Of a stretch of 64,000 nucleotides of DNA, positions 17,204-26,001 are shown in pieces. Numbering within the stretch: the first letter of the stretch is position 1; the number at the start of each line of letters is the position of its first letter. The position numbers and the translations under genes are program-made. The DNA comes from Solibaculum mannosilyticum (GTDB lineage: Bacteria; Bacillota; Clostridia; Oscillospirales; Acutalibacteraceae). The notes beneath the pieces are model-generated. The model did no database searches, was not told the DNA's origin, and saw only the letters and a program-made list of their open reading frames with translations. The DNA is taken from NCBI RefSeq assembly GCF_015140235.1, contig NZ_AP023321.1, positions 1,478,501-1,542,500 of the forward strand, in the 5' to 3' direction.

Positions 17204-17651
17204 TCACTCTGTGGCGGATGAGCTCACTGGTATTGCCACAATTCCACCAGTATTTCCTTGATCTTCTATACTACTTTCTTCTCCATAGAGAAAATGGTAA
17301 ACTGTTCCATCATTATCAGTAACATCTTTTAAGAATACAACATCATTCGTGGTTACTGGGACGAGCTGATATATTCCAATGGTTATCTATGAAGGAACAG
17401 ATCGGCAATATCAAATGATTTATGACAGCTTCTGGGGAGACATCTATGATGAGGAGGATCAGATTGAAAGATTAGAAGAATTCCACCTCTCCGTCCAACC
17501 TGCAACAGATAATGGTGTCTGCTCCTTCCTTCATCTCTTTCAATCCATCCGGATCAAGACCAGTTAAGAAAGTCGGTGTCGATACGCCAGATGGACAGAT
17601 GAATAATCAAAGCCAGTATCCTCTTTACTATTGCCTACTGTATCTCTTCAT
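17204..17651 (-). pseudogene. Decayed duplicate of the neighbouring lipoprotein gene
   Basis: Read from ATG 17651 on the minus strand, the segment carries pieces of the intact lipoprotein at 17676-18464 in shifting frames: GFDYSSV; DPDGLKEMKEGAD followed by II (intact copy PDGLEEMKEGADLII); and a C-terminus VVFLKDVTDNDGTVYHF then LYGEESS (intact VFLKDLTDTDGTVYHF then PYGEES), ending at TGA 17204. The signal peptide, the middle and several frames are lost. A genuine decaying tandem copy rather than a sequencing artefact, since the damage is extensive. Confidence 0.8.
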
Positions 17652-17675
17652 GGTATTCTCCTTTTATCTTGATGG

Positions 17676-18464
17676 TTACTCTATTTCTGATGAATCTTCC
17701 AACGCTCCCAATACCTCGTCTATATCGCCAGTGTCTTCCACAATACTCTCTTCTCCATAAGGAAAATGATAGACTGTTCCATCGGTGTCAGTAAGGTCTT
17801 TCAGAAATACTATATATTCCTTGTCTTCCACCATAATGGTCTTCTCGCTGATCATTTTGAACCAAGCTTTTTCATAAGAAAACGTAGAAAGCGGCACATG
17901 ATCATAGTGAACCTTTTTGATCACATCATACTTCTGTTCTTCTGAGTATATTCCGTACCAATCATTTGTCAAGATTTTTTCGCGTTGTTCTTGAGTTCCC
18001 CAATAGATTACTTCCGGAACATAGCCGGACCGTCCGGTGATCTCCAACGATTCCCCTGCTCGAACGGCGCCTTTATAGACGTCCAGTACTTTCACTGGAG
18101 TATGAAAGAAATAAGCGACTAGACCAATTCCCATATATCGTTCTGATGTAGACAACATTTGTCCTCCATCCACCTGACAACGGATAATAAGGTCTGCCCC
18201 TTCCTTCATCTCTTCCAATCCATCCGGCTTAAAGGTCACAAAATCCAAATCTGCTTCATTACAAGTCCTTAACACGAATACAGAAGAATAATCAAAATCT
18301 TTCCCTATATCTGAATTAGCATCTTCTTCAGGCGCCTTGCTTTGTTCGATATCTAGATTACTAGAAGATGTTGAATCTATTTCGGACACAGTTTTCCCCT
18401 GGCACGAAGTAAAGCATATGAACAAAAATATTGTAATCATCAAAACGCTACCATATTTTTTCAT
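17676..18464 (-). CDS. Putative lipoprotein of unknown function
   Basis: 262 residues. Signal peptide with lipobox FTSC (residues 18-21), then a Ser/Asp/Glu-rich linker and a globular domain from about residue 60. Anchored on the outer membrane face. No recognised family. It lies 12 bases after the metallopeptidase gene in the same direction, and a degraded copy follows. The C-terminal tail (GALEDSSEIE) is acidic. Role may be linked to the secreted metallopeptidase, but this is only suggested by position. Confidence 0.7.
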   Translation of the reverse strand: MKKYGSVLMITIFLFICFTSCQGKTVSEIDSTSSSNLDIEQSKAPEEDANSDIGKDFDYSSVFVLRTCNEADLDFVTFKPDGLEEMKEGADLIIRCQVDGGQMLSTSERYMGIGLVAYFFHTPVKVLDVYKGAVRAGESLEITGRSGYVPEVIYWGTQEQREKILTNDWYGIYSEEQKYDVIKKVHYDHVPLSTFSYEKAWFKMISEKTIMVEDKEYIVFLKDLTDTDGTVYHFPYGEESIVEDTGDIDEVLGALEDSSEIE

Positions 18465-18476
18465 AATACCTCTCCC

Positions 18477-20511
18477 TTATACTCCATACAATTTCCGGAT
18501 TCCTGCGATCTCACCCGATTGTGGTTTGTATACAACACGTCCTCCTCCAATCTGTGTCATGAGCGCATAAGAGTTGTACGTATGATTCAAACCAAAAGCA
18601 TGTCCCATTTCATGGGCCATTGTTCCTGCCCCATCGTAACCATCCAAGCGAGGCATGTAATCCTGATTAATGAAGATTTTGCTATAGTCCCAATTGCCTT
18701 CCCACGGATTTATGGGGAGATGTTGATAATACTGTACAGTTCTGGCAGCCTCTCCACTTCCAAACGCTGGCAGTCCTTTATCCAAAAGGCCTTTATCATA
18801 AAAACGAATTTTTGACTTCAAGGCGTCATTTGTTCTTGTAAAGGTCGCTGAAATGCCTGCTTTATTTAGAGCTTGTTGCCAGTAAGCCGCGGCGTTTTCG
18901 ATGAGATTCTCCATCCTGCTATTTAATCCTGGATGGATATAATAACTGACAAAAGTAACGCCTCCAGACATGTGGCACTTCTCATTTGCATCCATACATT
19001 CATACCCTTTGTCCAATATAGCATAATGTATTTCCATATAAGGCCGGCTGGAAGCACCGGAATAGTTTCCGGAATACATCTGGTTCCAGTCCTGATAGGT
19101 TTCATCTGTGGATTTGAAATACAGCCCGTGGTACTGTCCTTTTTCTGTATAATACCGCTGCGGTTGGTCGTGTACCCAAATCTGATGGCGTTCCACACCA
19201 AACGCAAAACTATCTCCATAATAAGTATAGTTCATGTTATTGTGCTTGTTCCAAGTAATAGTGTCCGGCGACCATGCACTGTCTATGCCGTATTCTTGAA
19301 TATTGATGGTTGTAGTAGTACCGTTTACCAGCTTAAGATGCAGGTAACTTTGATGATTGTCGCCAAAATAGTATCCTGCAGGTAAGGTAGGAAGTTCTAC
19401 AAATCTTAAAAACGCACGATGAACTTGTCCGTTTTGGACCCCTACTTTCCAGCTGATCTCTCCCCAATGCTGCTTGGCATAGTCCCCTGGATGAACGTAA
19501 GTATCGTCAATATTACTGGTAGACTGGGAACTGTTCGAAATTTCATAATCCAATAGGAGGCTTCCTACCCTGTCCGGCGATGAAATCCACTCTTTATCCA
19601 AAGTAAGAATTACATCATAGCCTATCTCAGTCTCTACCAGCTCAACACCAATGTTATGGCATTCTTCCAAGTTCTCATCATACATAAAAGGGGCTTTGAT
19701 ATAAAATTCCTCTTCCCCTGTTTCAGGATCATACACAGTAATGGATTTATCCTCATTAAGCCTGGCAGGAAGGCCCTTCGTATCTAGATTTAAAATATAA
19801 CAGTCTTCTTCTGGTACATTGTTTAATACGATTTCTCCATTAACATGCAAGCAATCCATCGTATACCGGATATTGGTCTCTGGCAGTACAGACTCATACA
19901 TTACCTGAGAAGTAATATTGTCTGGTGTGACAATTTCATCCTGTGGGTCAGTAGCTGCTGGAATTCCAAAAGGCTGTATTTCTGATTCTTCTTTTGTAAG
20001 TACTTTTGCCTCTGCTGGAGCTACTCTTTCCTTTCCAAAAGAACTGATGGTGCATTGCCTTGACTGCGTTGATAAACATAGTTTTCTGGCATAACAGCCG
20101 CTTGAATGGAATAGGACATTGTGCGTTCTCCATTATCAACTGTGATCAAATCTTCCTGCACAGTGCTCTGTGCCAACTCTACACCAAAGGGACTATCTCG
20201 ATTTTCCAGTATAGCATTGCCTTCTTCGTCCATTTGTGGAACCATAGTATTATCAATATCTTGCCATTCACCTTCTTCATCTTGATAATGAACGATGTCA
20301 CCATAAGCAACTGCTATCCTCTTTTGGTTTTCTGGATCATCATCTTCTAAAATGAAATGCTTCTCATACTCCCCGCAAAGACTAGTATCTTCCCCAATAA
20401 TACGAGGTGTCTTCTCAATACCGGATGACGTATCGTTTGCTGATGCAGGGAATACCAGTGGTTGTATGAGTAGGAGTGCTCCTATACATACCGCAATCAA
20501 TCTTTTTTCAT
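18477..20511 (-). pseudogene. Secreted DNRLRE-type zinc metallopeptidase, frameshifted
   Basis: Two frames on the minus strand form one protein of about 680 residues. The first (about 20021-20533) gives a signal peptide (RLIAVCIGALLLIQPLVFPASA) and N-terminal region. The second (about 20040 down to 18477) gives a DNRLRE-like domain (RAFLRFVELPTL; YGIDSAWSPDTITWNKHN) and a C-terminal metallopeptidase with HEMGHAFGLNH, the extended zinc signature HExxHxxGxxH. One extra T in the run at 20037-20040 would join the frames. One extra A in the A6 run at 20503-20508 would give ATG AAA AAA AGA at 20511 with a good AGGAGAGGGG site. As it stands that ATG meets a stop after three codons. Either true decay or two homopolymer errors. 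Confidence 0.75.
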
Positions 20512-20605
20512 AATACAATTCCCCTCTCCTCATTTTTAATTATAATAAACTATTTTTTCATTAAAATAAATTTGATTTTGTTCTTAAAGTCATACTGTTG
20601 TAGTA

Positions 20606-20646
20606 AGGCCCGCTTCCAAACTTATCACTGGGAGCGGGCTTTTTTA
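20606..20646 (+). terminator. GC-rich hairpin resembling the LysR terminator
   Basis: AAGGCCCGCTTCC / GGGAGCGGGCTTTTTT with a 12-base loop. The T-tract points to the plus strand, yet no plus-strand gene lies upstream since 17103. Sequence is close to the hairpin at 17155-17196, suggesting a duplicated boundary around the inserted segment. Confidence 0.6.
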
Positions 20647-20655
20647 TTTTGATTC

Positions 20656-20698
20656 AAAAAAAATAGAGAACCACTTTTTAGCAGTTCCCTATTTTCAT
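20656..20698 (-). terminator. Terminator of the smpB-ssrA transcript
   Basis: On the minus strand, AAAATAGGGAAC / GTTCTCTATTTTTTTT with a 12-base loop and an eight-T run. Located about 55 bases beyond the tmRNA 3' end. Confidence 0.8.
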
Positions 20699-20751
20699 CG
20701 TGATTGCGAAGACGTTCCGAACAGTGAAAAAGAGTTCGTATCTTCGCGTTA

Positions 20752-21100
20752 TGGTGGAGATGAGGGGAATTGAACCCCTGTCCGAAAATCGATTCCCATA
20801 AGCTTCTTCGAGTACAGCCGGTCTTTTAAGATTCCCCTCACATCTCGCCGATCGGCAGGCTAGACGTTACGGTACCTCTTAAATCATGACAGGTTACAGA
20901 GCACTCACCTGTTCACGTGCACCGCTCATCGACGCCTCTATCTGGGCCGCGGTACTCCCAGTAGAGACGGCAGCCTAATTAGGCTGCGTAGGCAACTTGA
21001 TTGTTGTCAGTTATTGTTTAGTTTGCGGCTTTTAAAGCGGTTCCGCACCGCTACTCGCTACTCATGGTTCACAATCCCCGTCGAAAGCCATTGCATCCCC
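20752..21100 (-). ncRNA. ssrA: Transfer-messenger RNA (tmRNA)
   Basis: 349 bases. The 5' end GGGGATGCAATGGCTTTCGA and 3' end with GGTTCAATTCCCCTCATCTCCACCA-type T-arm and acceptor are the tRNA-like half. The tag frame ends ...DNNQVAYAA followed by TAA (20981-20979) inside a hairpin. Reading upwards, the last four codons before the tag are ACA ATA ACT GAC and then an in-frame TAA (21020-21018), so no GCx alanine resume codon is available in that frame. The tmRNA frees stalled ribosomes with SmpB and tags the nascent chain. It starts 5 bases after the smpB stop, so it is probably cut from a shared transcript. Confidence 0.95.
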
Positions 21101-21105
21101 ATAAA

Positions 21106-21582
21106 TCAGGACATCCGTCCTCGTTCCTTTAAGGCACGATCAATGTCCCTCTTGGCAGCGCGACAAGCTAAATCCTCTCGTTTGTCATAGTTCTTTTTAC
21201 CTTTGCATAAGCCTACCTGAACCTTAACAAGAGAACCCTTTAGATAAACTGATAATGGGATAAGCGTCAGTCCCTCCTGTTTTACCAGTCCAAACAATCG
21301 TAGAATTTCCCGTTTATGCATCAATAGGCGACGCGGCCTAGTTGGTTCACGATTAAAAATGTTCCCTTGCTCATAAGGGCTGATGTGCATACCCCTCACA
21401 AGCATTTCGCCATCTTTAATTTCGCACCAAGCATCCTTTAAATTGATGGCGCCTTTGCGTATCGATTTTACTTCGGTTCCGCAAAGCTCGATGCCGGCCT
21501 CCATGCTCTCTTCCACGAAATAATCGTGAAACGCCTTTTTGTTGTTGGCAACTGTGCGAATATTTGATTTTGCCGGCTTCAA
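21106..21582 (-). CDS. smpB: SsrA-binding protein SmpB
   Basis: 158 residues if started at TTG 21582, or 161 from GTG 21591, which lies within the AAGGTGAGG ribosome-binding site and is therefore less likely. OB-fold core with the tmRNA-binding [18 protein letters not shown] and the basic C-terminal tail that enters the ribosomal mRNA channel ([25 protein letters not shown]). Upstream is a near-perfect promoter. Directly followed by ssrA, so protein and RNA partner are co-transcribed. Confidence 0.95.
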   Translation of the reverse strand: MKPAKSNIRTVANNKKAFHDYFVEESMEAGIELCGTEVKSIRKGAINLKDAWCEIKDGEMLVRGMHISPYEQGNIFNREPTRPRRLLMHKREILRLFGLVKQEGLTLIPLSVYLKGSLVKVQVGLCKGKKNYDKREDLACRAAKRDIDRALKERGRMS

Positions 21583-21609
21583 ACGCCTCACCTTCTTTCG
21601 GGATGTTTT

Positions 21610-21637
21610 ATTATAGCACGCAAAACATCTTTGTCAA
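21610..21637 (-). promoter_or_regulatory. Near-consensus promoter of smpB-ssrA
   Basis: TTGACA (21637-21632), 16-base spacer, TATAAT (21615-21610). Both boxes match the sigma-A consensus perfectly. Transcription would begin near 21603, about 12-20 bases before the start codon. Confidence 0.8.
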
Positions 21638-21670
21638 GCATCCAAATTGTCGCAATTCAGAAAATATTTT

Positions 21671-22270
21671 CTAAAGTTCACTGCGGCCTTCCAATGCTCT
21701 TGATAGAGTTACTTCGTCGGCATACTCCAAATTACCACCTACTGGAATGCCGTAGGCCAATCGTGTTACCTTAATTCCCATGGGCTTAAGCAGGCGGGAA
21801 AGATACATCGCAGTGGCTTCACCTTCCACAGTAGGATTGGTGGCCATAATGACCTCTTTTACTTCGCCGGAACCAACACGATTTAAAAGTTCCTTGATGC
21901 GCAATTGTTCTGGCCCAATGCCATCCATAGGCGAAATAACGCCGTGCAGCACATGATAAAGCCCTTCGTACTCTCTGGTTTTTTCAAATGCCATAACGTC
22001 TCGTGGATCCTCTACCACGCAAATGACTTTGTGATCCCTCGACTCATTGCCGCAGATGGAGCATACCGGGGTATCAGACAAATTTTGGCACACTTGGCAG
22101 CACCGGATTTTTTCCTTTGCATCCAAAATCGCCTTGGCAAAATCCTGGGCCTGTTCTTTTGTCAGACCCATCACATGAAATGCCATACGCTGCGCCGTCT
22201 TATGCCCGATACCCGGCATGCGTTCAAACTGCTCCACCAGCTTGGACAAAGGTACAATACTGTAGCTCAC
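21671..22270 (-). CDS. recR: Recombination mediator RecR
   Basis: 199 residues from GTG 22270. Helix-hairpin-helix region ([20 protein letters not shown]), zinc finger with four Cys ([19 protein letters not shown], residues about 57-75) and the Toprim domain ([34 protein letters not shown]). RecR forms a ring and with RecO/RecF loads RecA at gaps. Follows ebfC after 3 bases, the standard dnaX-ebfC-recR order. Confidence 0.95.
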   Translation of the reverse strand: MSYSIVPLSKLVEQFERMPGIGHKTAQRMAFHVMGLTKEQAQDFAKAILDAKEKIRCCQVCQNLSDTPVCSICGNESRDHKVICVVEDPRDVMAFEKTREYEGLYHVLHGVISPMDGIGPEQLRIKELLNRVGSGEVKEVIMATNPTVEGEATAMYLSRLLKPMGIKVTRLAYGIPVGGNLEYADEVTLSRALEGRSEL

Positions 22271-22273
22271 CGT

Positions 22274-22624
22274 TTAAAACAGGCCGGGAATGCTGACGCC
22301 ATTGGTCAAAGCGTCCATTCTCTGATCCTTTTCATCCATGGCCTTGCGGATAGCTTCATTCACGGCTGCCATGACCAAGTCGGATAACATCTCTACATCC
22401 TCCGGATCCACTACTTCGGGTTTAATGCTTACCGACTTGACTTCCATTTTACCAGTAACAGTTACACTGACAGCGTCACCGCCCACAGTAGCACTGTATT
22501 CTTTTTCTTCCAGTTCTTCGGTGATGCGTTCCATGTCCTCCTGCATTTTCTGTGCCTGACGGATCATGGCATTCATATTTCCTTGTCCGCTTCCACCGTA
22601 ACCTTGTGGTAATCTTGCTTTCAT
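22274..22624 (-). CDS. ebfC: YbaB/EbfC nucleoid-associated protein
   Basis: 116 residues, GGAGG before ATG 22624. N-terminal Gly/Gln-rich start, then the YbaB helix (NAMIRQAQKMQEDMERITEELEEKEY) and the VSVTVTGKMEVKSVSIKPEVVDPEDVEMLSDLVMAA core. Binds DNA as a dimer. Placed between dnaX and recR as in most bacteria. Length slightly longer than the usual 100-110 residues at the C-terminus. Confidence 0.95.
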   Translation of the reverse strand: MKARLPQGYGGSGQGNMNAMIRQAQKMQEDMERITEELEEKEYSATVGGDAVSVTVTGKMEVKSVSIKPEVVDPEDVEMLSDLVMAAVNEAIRKAMDEKDQRMDALTNGVSIPGLF

Positions 22625-22675
22625 CTTTACGTCCTCCTACTTAAAAATAAAATTGATCTTTCATCATAGGGCCTA

Positions 22676-24307
22676 TTATTTCTTATCCATGGGGATTCCA
22701 AGGGCATCCAGTTTTTTCTCCAGCGCGGCCATAGGATCCTGCTGATCGGAATTCTCCTCCCGCCGATAAGGGCCCAATCCATATCGACGCCCTGTCTGGT
22801 TTTGGATGGCTTGACGCAAGGCATCCCGATGCTCGGCTTCGTTAATGAGGATTTTGGCCAATGGGTTGGGAGCATCGATCAGAATACGGTTACCGGCTTC
22901 ATAGGCTGCTGAACCATCTAGAACGCCATGCAAGGGCTTGGCTGTCTGAGAAAGCTCTGACAACACCTCCGGCCAACAGGTCAAAGGAACCGGCTGAACC
23001 GCTTGCTGCGACGGCTTTTTCTTAGTCGGTACAGCAGTAGTTTCTTCCACTGGTTGATGTATATTGTTCTCTGCCACCGTTTCCGATTCCAGATGTTCTT
23101 TTTGTGCCTCCGGCTGGTGGGATACAGCGGTACCCGACGTCTGAGTCGACGGCGTAAGCCTGCCTGAACGCATCGCGCTCTCCAGCTTTTCCATCCGCCG
23201 CACCAGGGCCTCATTGGAACCGTCCAATTGGGGATTGCACAAGCGGACCAAAGCTGTCTCCATCTCGACCCGCCGGTTTGCCACCGACGGCATATGATCC
23301 AATACCCGTCCCAGCACGCTTAACGCATGCAAAATAGCGGGCATGGTATATTGAGATGCTTCCTCTTTCAACTGGTCAAGCTCCTGGGACGAACAGACGA
23401 TATATCGGCTGGCATCCTCCATAGAGCGGATAAGCATAAGATGACGGTAGTGGTTAATAAGCTCTTCACACACCCGCGCCATATCGCGGGATGCGCTGTG
23501 CAGCTGATCCACCACTTCCAATGCCAATGGGACATCATTTGTGCGCACGGCTTTGGAGAGAATAAACAAGTGCTCCCTACCGGCCAAGCCAGCCGCAGCC
23601 GTTACGGCCTTTTCGTCCACTCTTCCACCCTGACCAGCACACTGGTCGAGAAGGGATAAAGCGTCTCGTAAAGCACCGTCGGCAATGCGAGAGATGAGCA
23701 TCGCTCCATCTTCCGTCAGATCAATGCCCTCCTGCTGAGCCACATAGTGAAGTCTCTTAGACATATCCTCCGGAGCGATCCTCTTAAAGTCAAACCGCTG
23801 GCAGCGGGACAGGATCGTAGCCGGGAGTTTATGAACCTCGGTGGTAGCCAGGATAAAAAGGACATGAGCCGGTGGTTCCTCCAGCGTCTTTAAGAGCGCA
23901 TTGAAGGCGCCGATGGACAGCATATGTACTTCATCGATGATATAGACGCGGTATTTGGCGGCGGTAGGCGTAAATGTCGCCTCTTCCCTCAGATCGCGGA
24001 TGTTGTCTACGCCGTTGTTGCTGGCGGCGTCGATTTCCACCACGTCCAAGATAGAACCGTCGTCAATGCCAGTGCAGATCTCGCATTGATTGCAGGGATC
24101 GCCGTTTACAGGGTGAAGACAATTAACCGCCTTGGCCAAAATTTTGGCGCAGGTGGTTTTGCCAGTACCGCGAGAACCTGTGAACAAATAGGCATGGGCA
24201 ATGCGGTCGGACTGAAGCTCATGCAGCAGTGTCTTTGTCACGTGCTGCTGACCCGTCACCTCTGCAAAGGCCTTTGGACGCCATTTTCGATACAGGACTT
24301 GGTACAT
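22676..24307 (-). CDS. dnaX: DNA polymerase III subunits gamma/tau
   Basis: 543 residues. AAA+ clamp loader: Walker A GSRGTGKTTCAKILAKAV, a zinc finger (CNQCEIC region), Walker B DEVHMLS and sensor LATTEVHKLPATILSRCQR. The C-terminal part after about residue 380 is a low-complexity Thr/Gln/Pro linker (tau-specific) and a final domain. Loads beta clamps and tethers polymerases. First protein gene of the dnaX-ebfC-recR cluster and preceded by the SRP RNA. Confidence 0.95.
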   Translation of the reverse strand: MYQVLYRKWRPKAFAEVTGQQHVTKTLLHELQSDRIAHAYLFTGSRGTGKTTCAKILAKAVNCLHPVNGDPCNQCEICTGIDDGSILDVVEIDAASNNGVDNIRDLREEATFTPTAAKYRVYIIDEVHMLSIGAFNALLKTLEEPPAHVLFILATTEVHKLPATILSRCQRFDFKRIAPEDMSKRLHYVAQQEGIDLTEDGAMLISRIADGALRDALSLLDQCAGQGGRVDEKAVTAAAGLAGREHLFILSKAVRTNDVPLALEVVDQLHSASRDMARVCEELINHYRHLMLIRSMEDASRYIVCSSQELDQLKEEASQYTMPAILHALSVLGRVLDHMPSVANRRVEMETALVRLCNPQLDGSNEALVRRMEKLESAMRSGRLTPSTQTSGTAVSHQPEAQKEHLESETVAENNIHQPVEETTAVPTKKKPSQQAVQPVPLTCWPEVLSELSQTAKPLHGVLDGSAAYEAGNRILIDAPNPLAKILINEAEHRDALRQAIQNQTGRRYGLGPYRREENSDQQDPMAALEKKLDALGIPMDKK

Positions 24308-24396
24308 ATTTCTCTCCCCTCTACTAAGGAAAAGGATCAGATATCAGAGGTCAAACACCCGTCTGGCCCCTGATACCTGACCCCTCATCCTTTGCA

Positions 24397-24540
24397 GTAC
24401 ATGCACACAGGCATGCGGGCAAACAGGCTTGCTGCGGCGCACAGAATCATCCGCTTAATGCTGCTCGGTTCCCCGCCTGACATGGTTCACGGAGCCCTGT
24501 CGCACAGGGCCCGCTTGACCGCATGCCTATATACACGTAC
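24397..24540 (-). ncRNA. ffs: Signal recognition particle RNA, small bacterial type
   Basis: About 120-145 bases. On the minus strand GUGAACCAUGUCAGG, then GGGGAAC tetraloop region and GAGCAGCAUUAAGCGG match the conserved helix 8 (as in E. coli 4.5S RNA). The flanks GTACGTGTATATAGGCATGCGG and CCGCATGCCTGTGTGCATGTAC pair throughout, the differences being G-U. The RNA binds Ffh to target nascent membrane proteins. Exact ends are estimates. Lies just upstream of dnaX as in many Firmicutes. Confidence 0.9.
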
Positions 24541-24574
24541 AAACTAAAAAGCTCTCATTACATCCAGCTATCGT

Positions 24575-24603
24575 ATTATACACTATTTCGCCGTTTATTA
24601 CAA
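24575..24603 (-). promoter_or_regulatory. Promoter of the SRP RNA
   Basis: TTGTAA (24603-24598), 17-base spacer, TATAAT (24580-24575). Transcript would begin near 24568 and may continue into dnaX. Confidence 0.65.
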
Positions 24604-24688
24604 GTATTTTTTGTTTTATTCTCCAGAGAGAACTTCCTTTTTCCATTTCACGGCTCGTTATGATCCAGAAAAACCACATCTGGATTCC

Positions 24689-25111
24689 TTATCTGTTTTG
24701 ATTGCGCCGGTAGTCCAAATAATCCTGTAAAATAATAGACGCTGCCGCTGCATCCATTACTGCCTTGCGTTTTTTGCCTCGGACATTTGTCGTATTCAGA
24801 TATCCAGTGGCCACTACGGTAGTGCATCGCTCATCCCAGAGCGTGACAGGCAGTCCAGTACTTTCCTTCAATCTCTCTGCAAACTGAGCGCACAACTGAG
24901 CTCTGGGGCCAGCTGAACCATCCATATTTCGGGGATACCCCATAACAAGTGCACATACTCCCAATTGTTTCGCTTGATCGGTTATTTTCTCAAGCAGCAC
25001 ATCTTTATTGCGTTCGGTGATAATACACACCGGTGACGCTAAAAATTCACTGTCGTCTGAGACTGCAAGACCCGTTCTGGTATCGCCCAGATCAACGGCT
25101 AAAATCTTCAT
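24689..25111 (-). CDS. ruvX: Putative pre-16S rRNA nuclease / Holliday junction resolvase homologue RuvX
   Basis: 140 residues from ATG 25111 (GAAAGGGATC upstream). The frame continues further upward without a good start. RNase H-like core: AVDLGDTRTGLAVSD (acidic DxG) and LWDERCTTVVATGYL, then RGKKRKAVMDAAAASIILQDYL. The family (YqgF/RuvX) matures 16S rRNA 5' ends and was once named a resolvase. Stands alone here, 82 bases or more from SRP RNA and followed by a 200-base gap. Confidence 0.9.
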   Translation of the reverse strand: MKILAVDLGDTRTGLAVSDDSEFLASPVCIITERNKDVLLEKITDQAKQLGVCALVMGYPRNMDGSAGPRAQLCAQFAERLKESTGLPVTLWDERCTTVVATGYLNTTNVRGKKRKAVMDAAAASIILQDYLDYRRNQNR

Positions 25112-25312
25112 GGAATGATCCCTTTCCGAATTCTCCTTGATGATTGATGGAAAACATTGTTTTCTCTCCCACAACTATATTTGCATATACACGTTGTGGT
25201 AGAAAGCTGTCCCTCCTAGCTTTTAAAAGCAACAAAGGGAAAACGGTACCGGGCACGAAGCCTTTCCTCTACACAACAATTACGTGCGTCGTGGCTGGGG
25301 GACACTGTCCCC

Positions 25313-25984
25313 CTATTCAAAGGGGGATTTTCGTCCTTCCCTCCACCAGGTTTGCCTATGTAACGTAGAAGTTGTCTCATCCAGATGAGCAGCATCGTTT
25401 TCCATCACCAGCTGCATCCGTCCATTTTCCCATCGCAAAAGACTCACGGCTGTGTTATCACACCAGCCCATCTCTCCAAGCTTTTCAATCTCGCCAAACT
25501 TGATGCGGGTCAATAGATTTCGGATGGCGCATCCGTGAGACACAATAGCAATCTGTTTGCCGTCATTTTTCTCAGCAATCGCCACCACCGTATTCCAAAT
25601 GCGGTCGTACACCTCCCGCATACTCTCCCCGCCTTTAGGGGCGAACTCCCAGGGGCGATGTGCCCATGCATCGGCTTCTTCCGGGAAGAGATCGGGCAAT
25701 TCAGCCCAAAGATGCCCTTCCCAGTGTCCGCCGTTGATCTCCATGAGTCCAGGATCAGTTTGAATGGGCAAGCCGTGATAATGATCCACTGCCTGGGCAG
25801 TAAAGTACGCCCGTTTTAACGGGCTGGAATACACCGCATCTAAATGGATGGTGCGAAATCTCTCTGCCAATTGTCGGCATTGTAATTCCCCATTGGGACT
25901 GACAGTACCGTCGCTATGCCCCTGAAAATACCGTTTGGTATTGCCTTCAGCCTCACAATGCCGCACAAGATAAATGGTTGTCAT
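25313..25984 (-). CDS. Histidine phosphatase superfamily protein
   Basis: 223 residues from ATG 25984 with GAAGGA upstream. A start at 26008 overlaps pyrD and is less likely. N-terminal catalytic RHG-type motif YLVRHCEAEGN (His10), then the GESMREVYDRIWNTV segment with the proton-donor Glu, and a second catalytic His in VSHGCAI. Family members are phosphoglycerate mutase-like phosphatases (cobC/gpmB-like). Last gene of the pyr operon. Its link to pyrimidine synthesis is positional only. Confidence 0.85.
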   Translation of the reverse strand: MTTIYLVRHCEAEGNTKRYFQGHSDGTVSPNGELQCRQLAERFRTIHLDAVYSSPLKRAYFTAQAVDHYHGLPIQTDPGLMEINGGHWEGHLWAELPDLFPEEADAWAHRPWEFAPKGGESMREVYDRIWNTVVAIAEKNDGKQIAIVSHGCAIRNLLTRIKFGEIEKLGEMGWCDNTAVSLLRWENGRMQLVMENDAAHLDETTSTLHRQTWWREGRKSPFE

Positions 25985-26001
25985 GGATTTGTTTCCTTCT
26001 C

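Noticed and set aside
25112-25312. Possible short gene between ruvX and the phosphatase
   Set aside because: Frames lack a ribosome-binding site and the sequence has non-coding composition.
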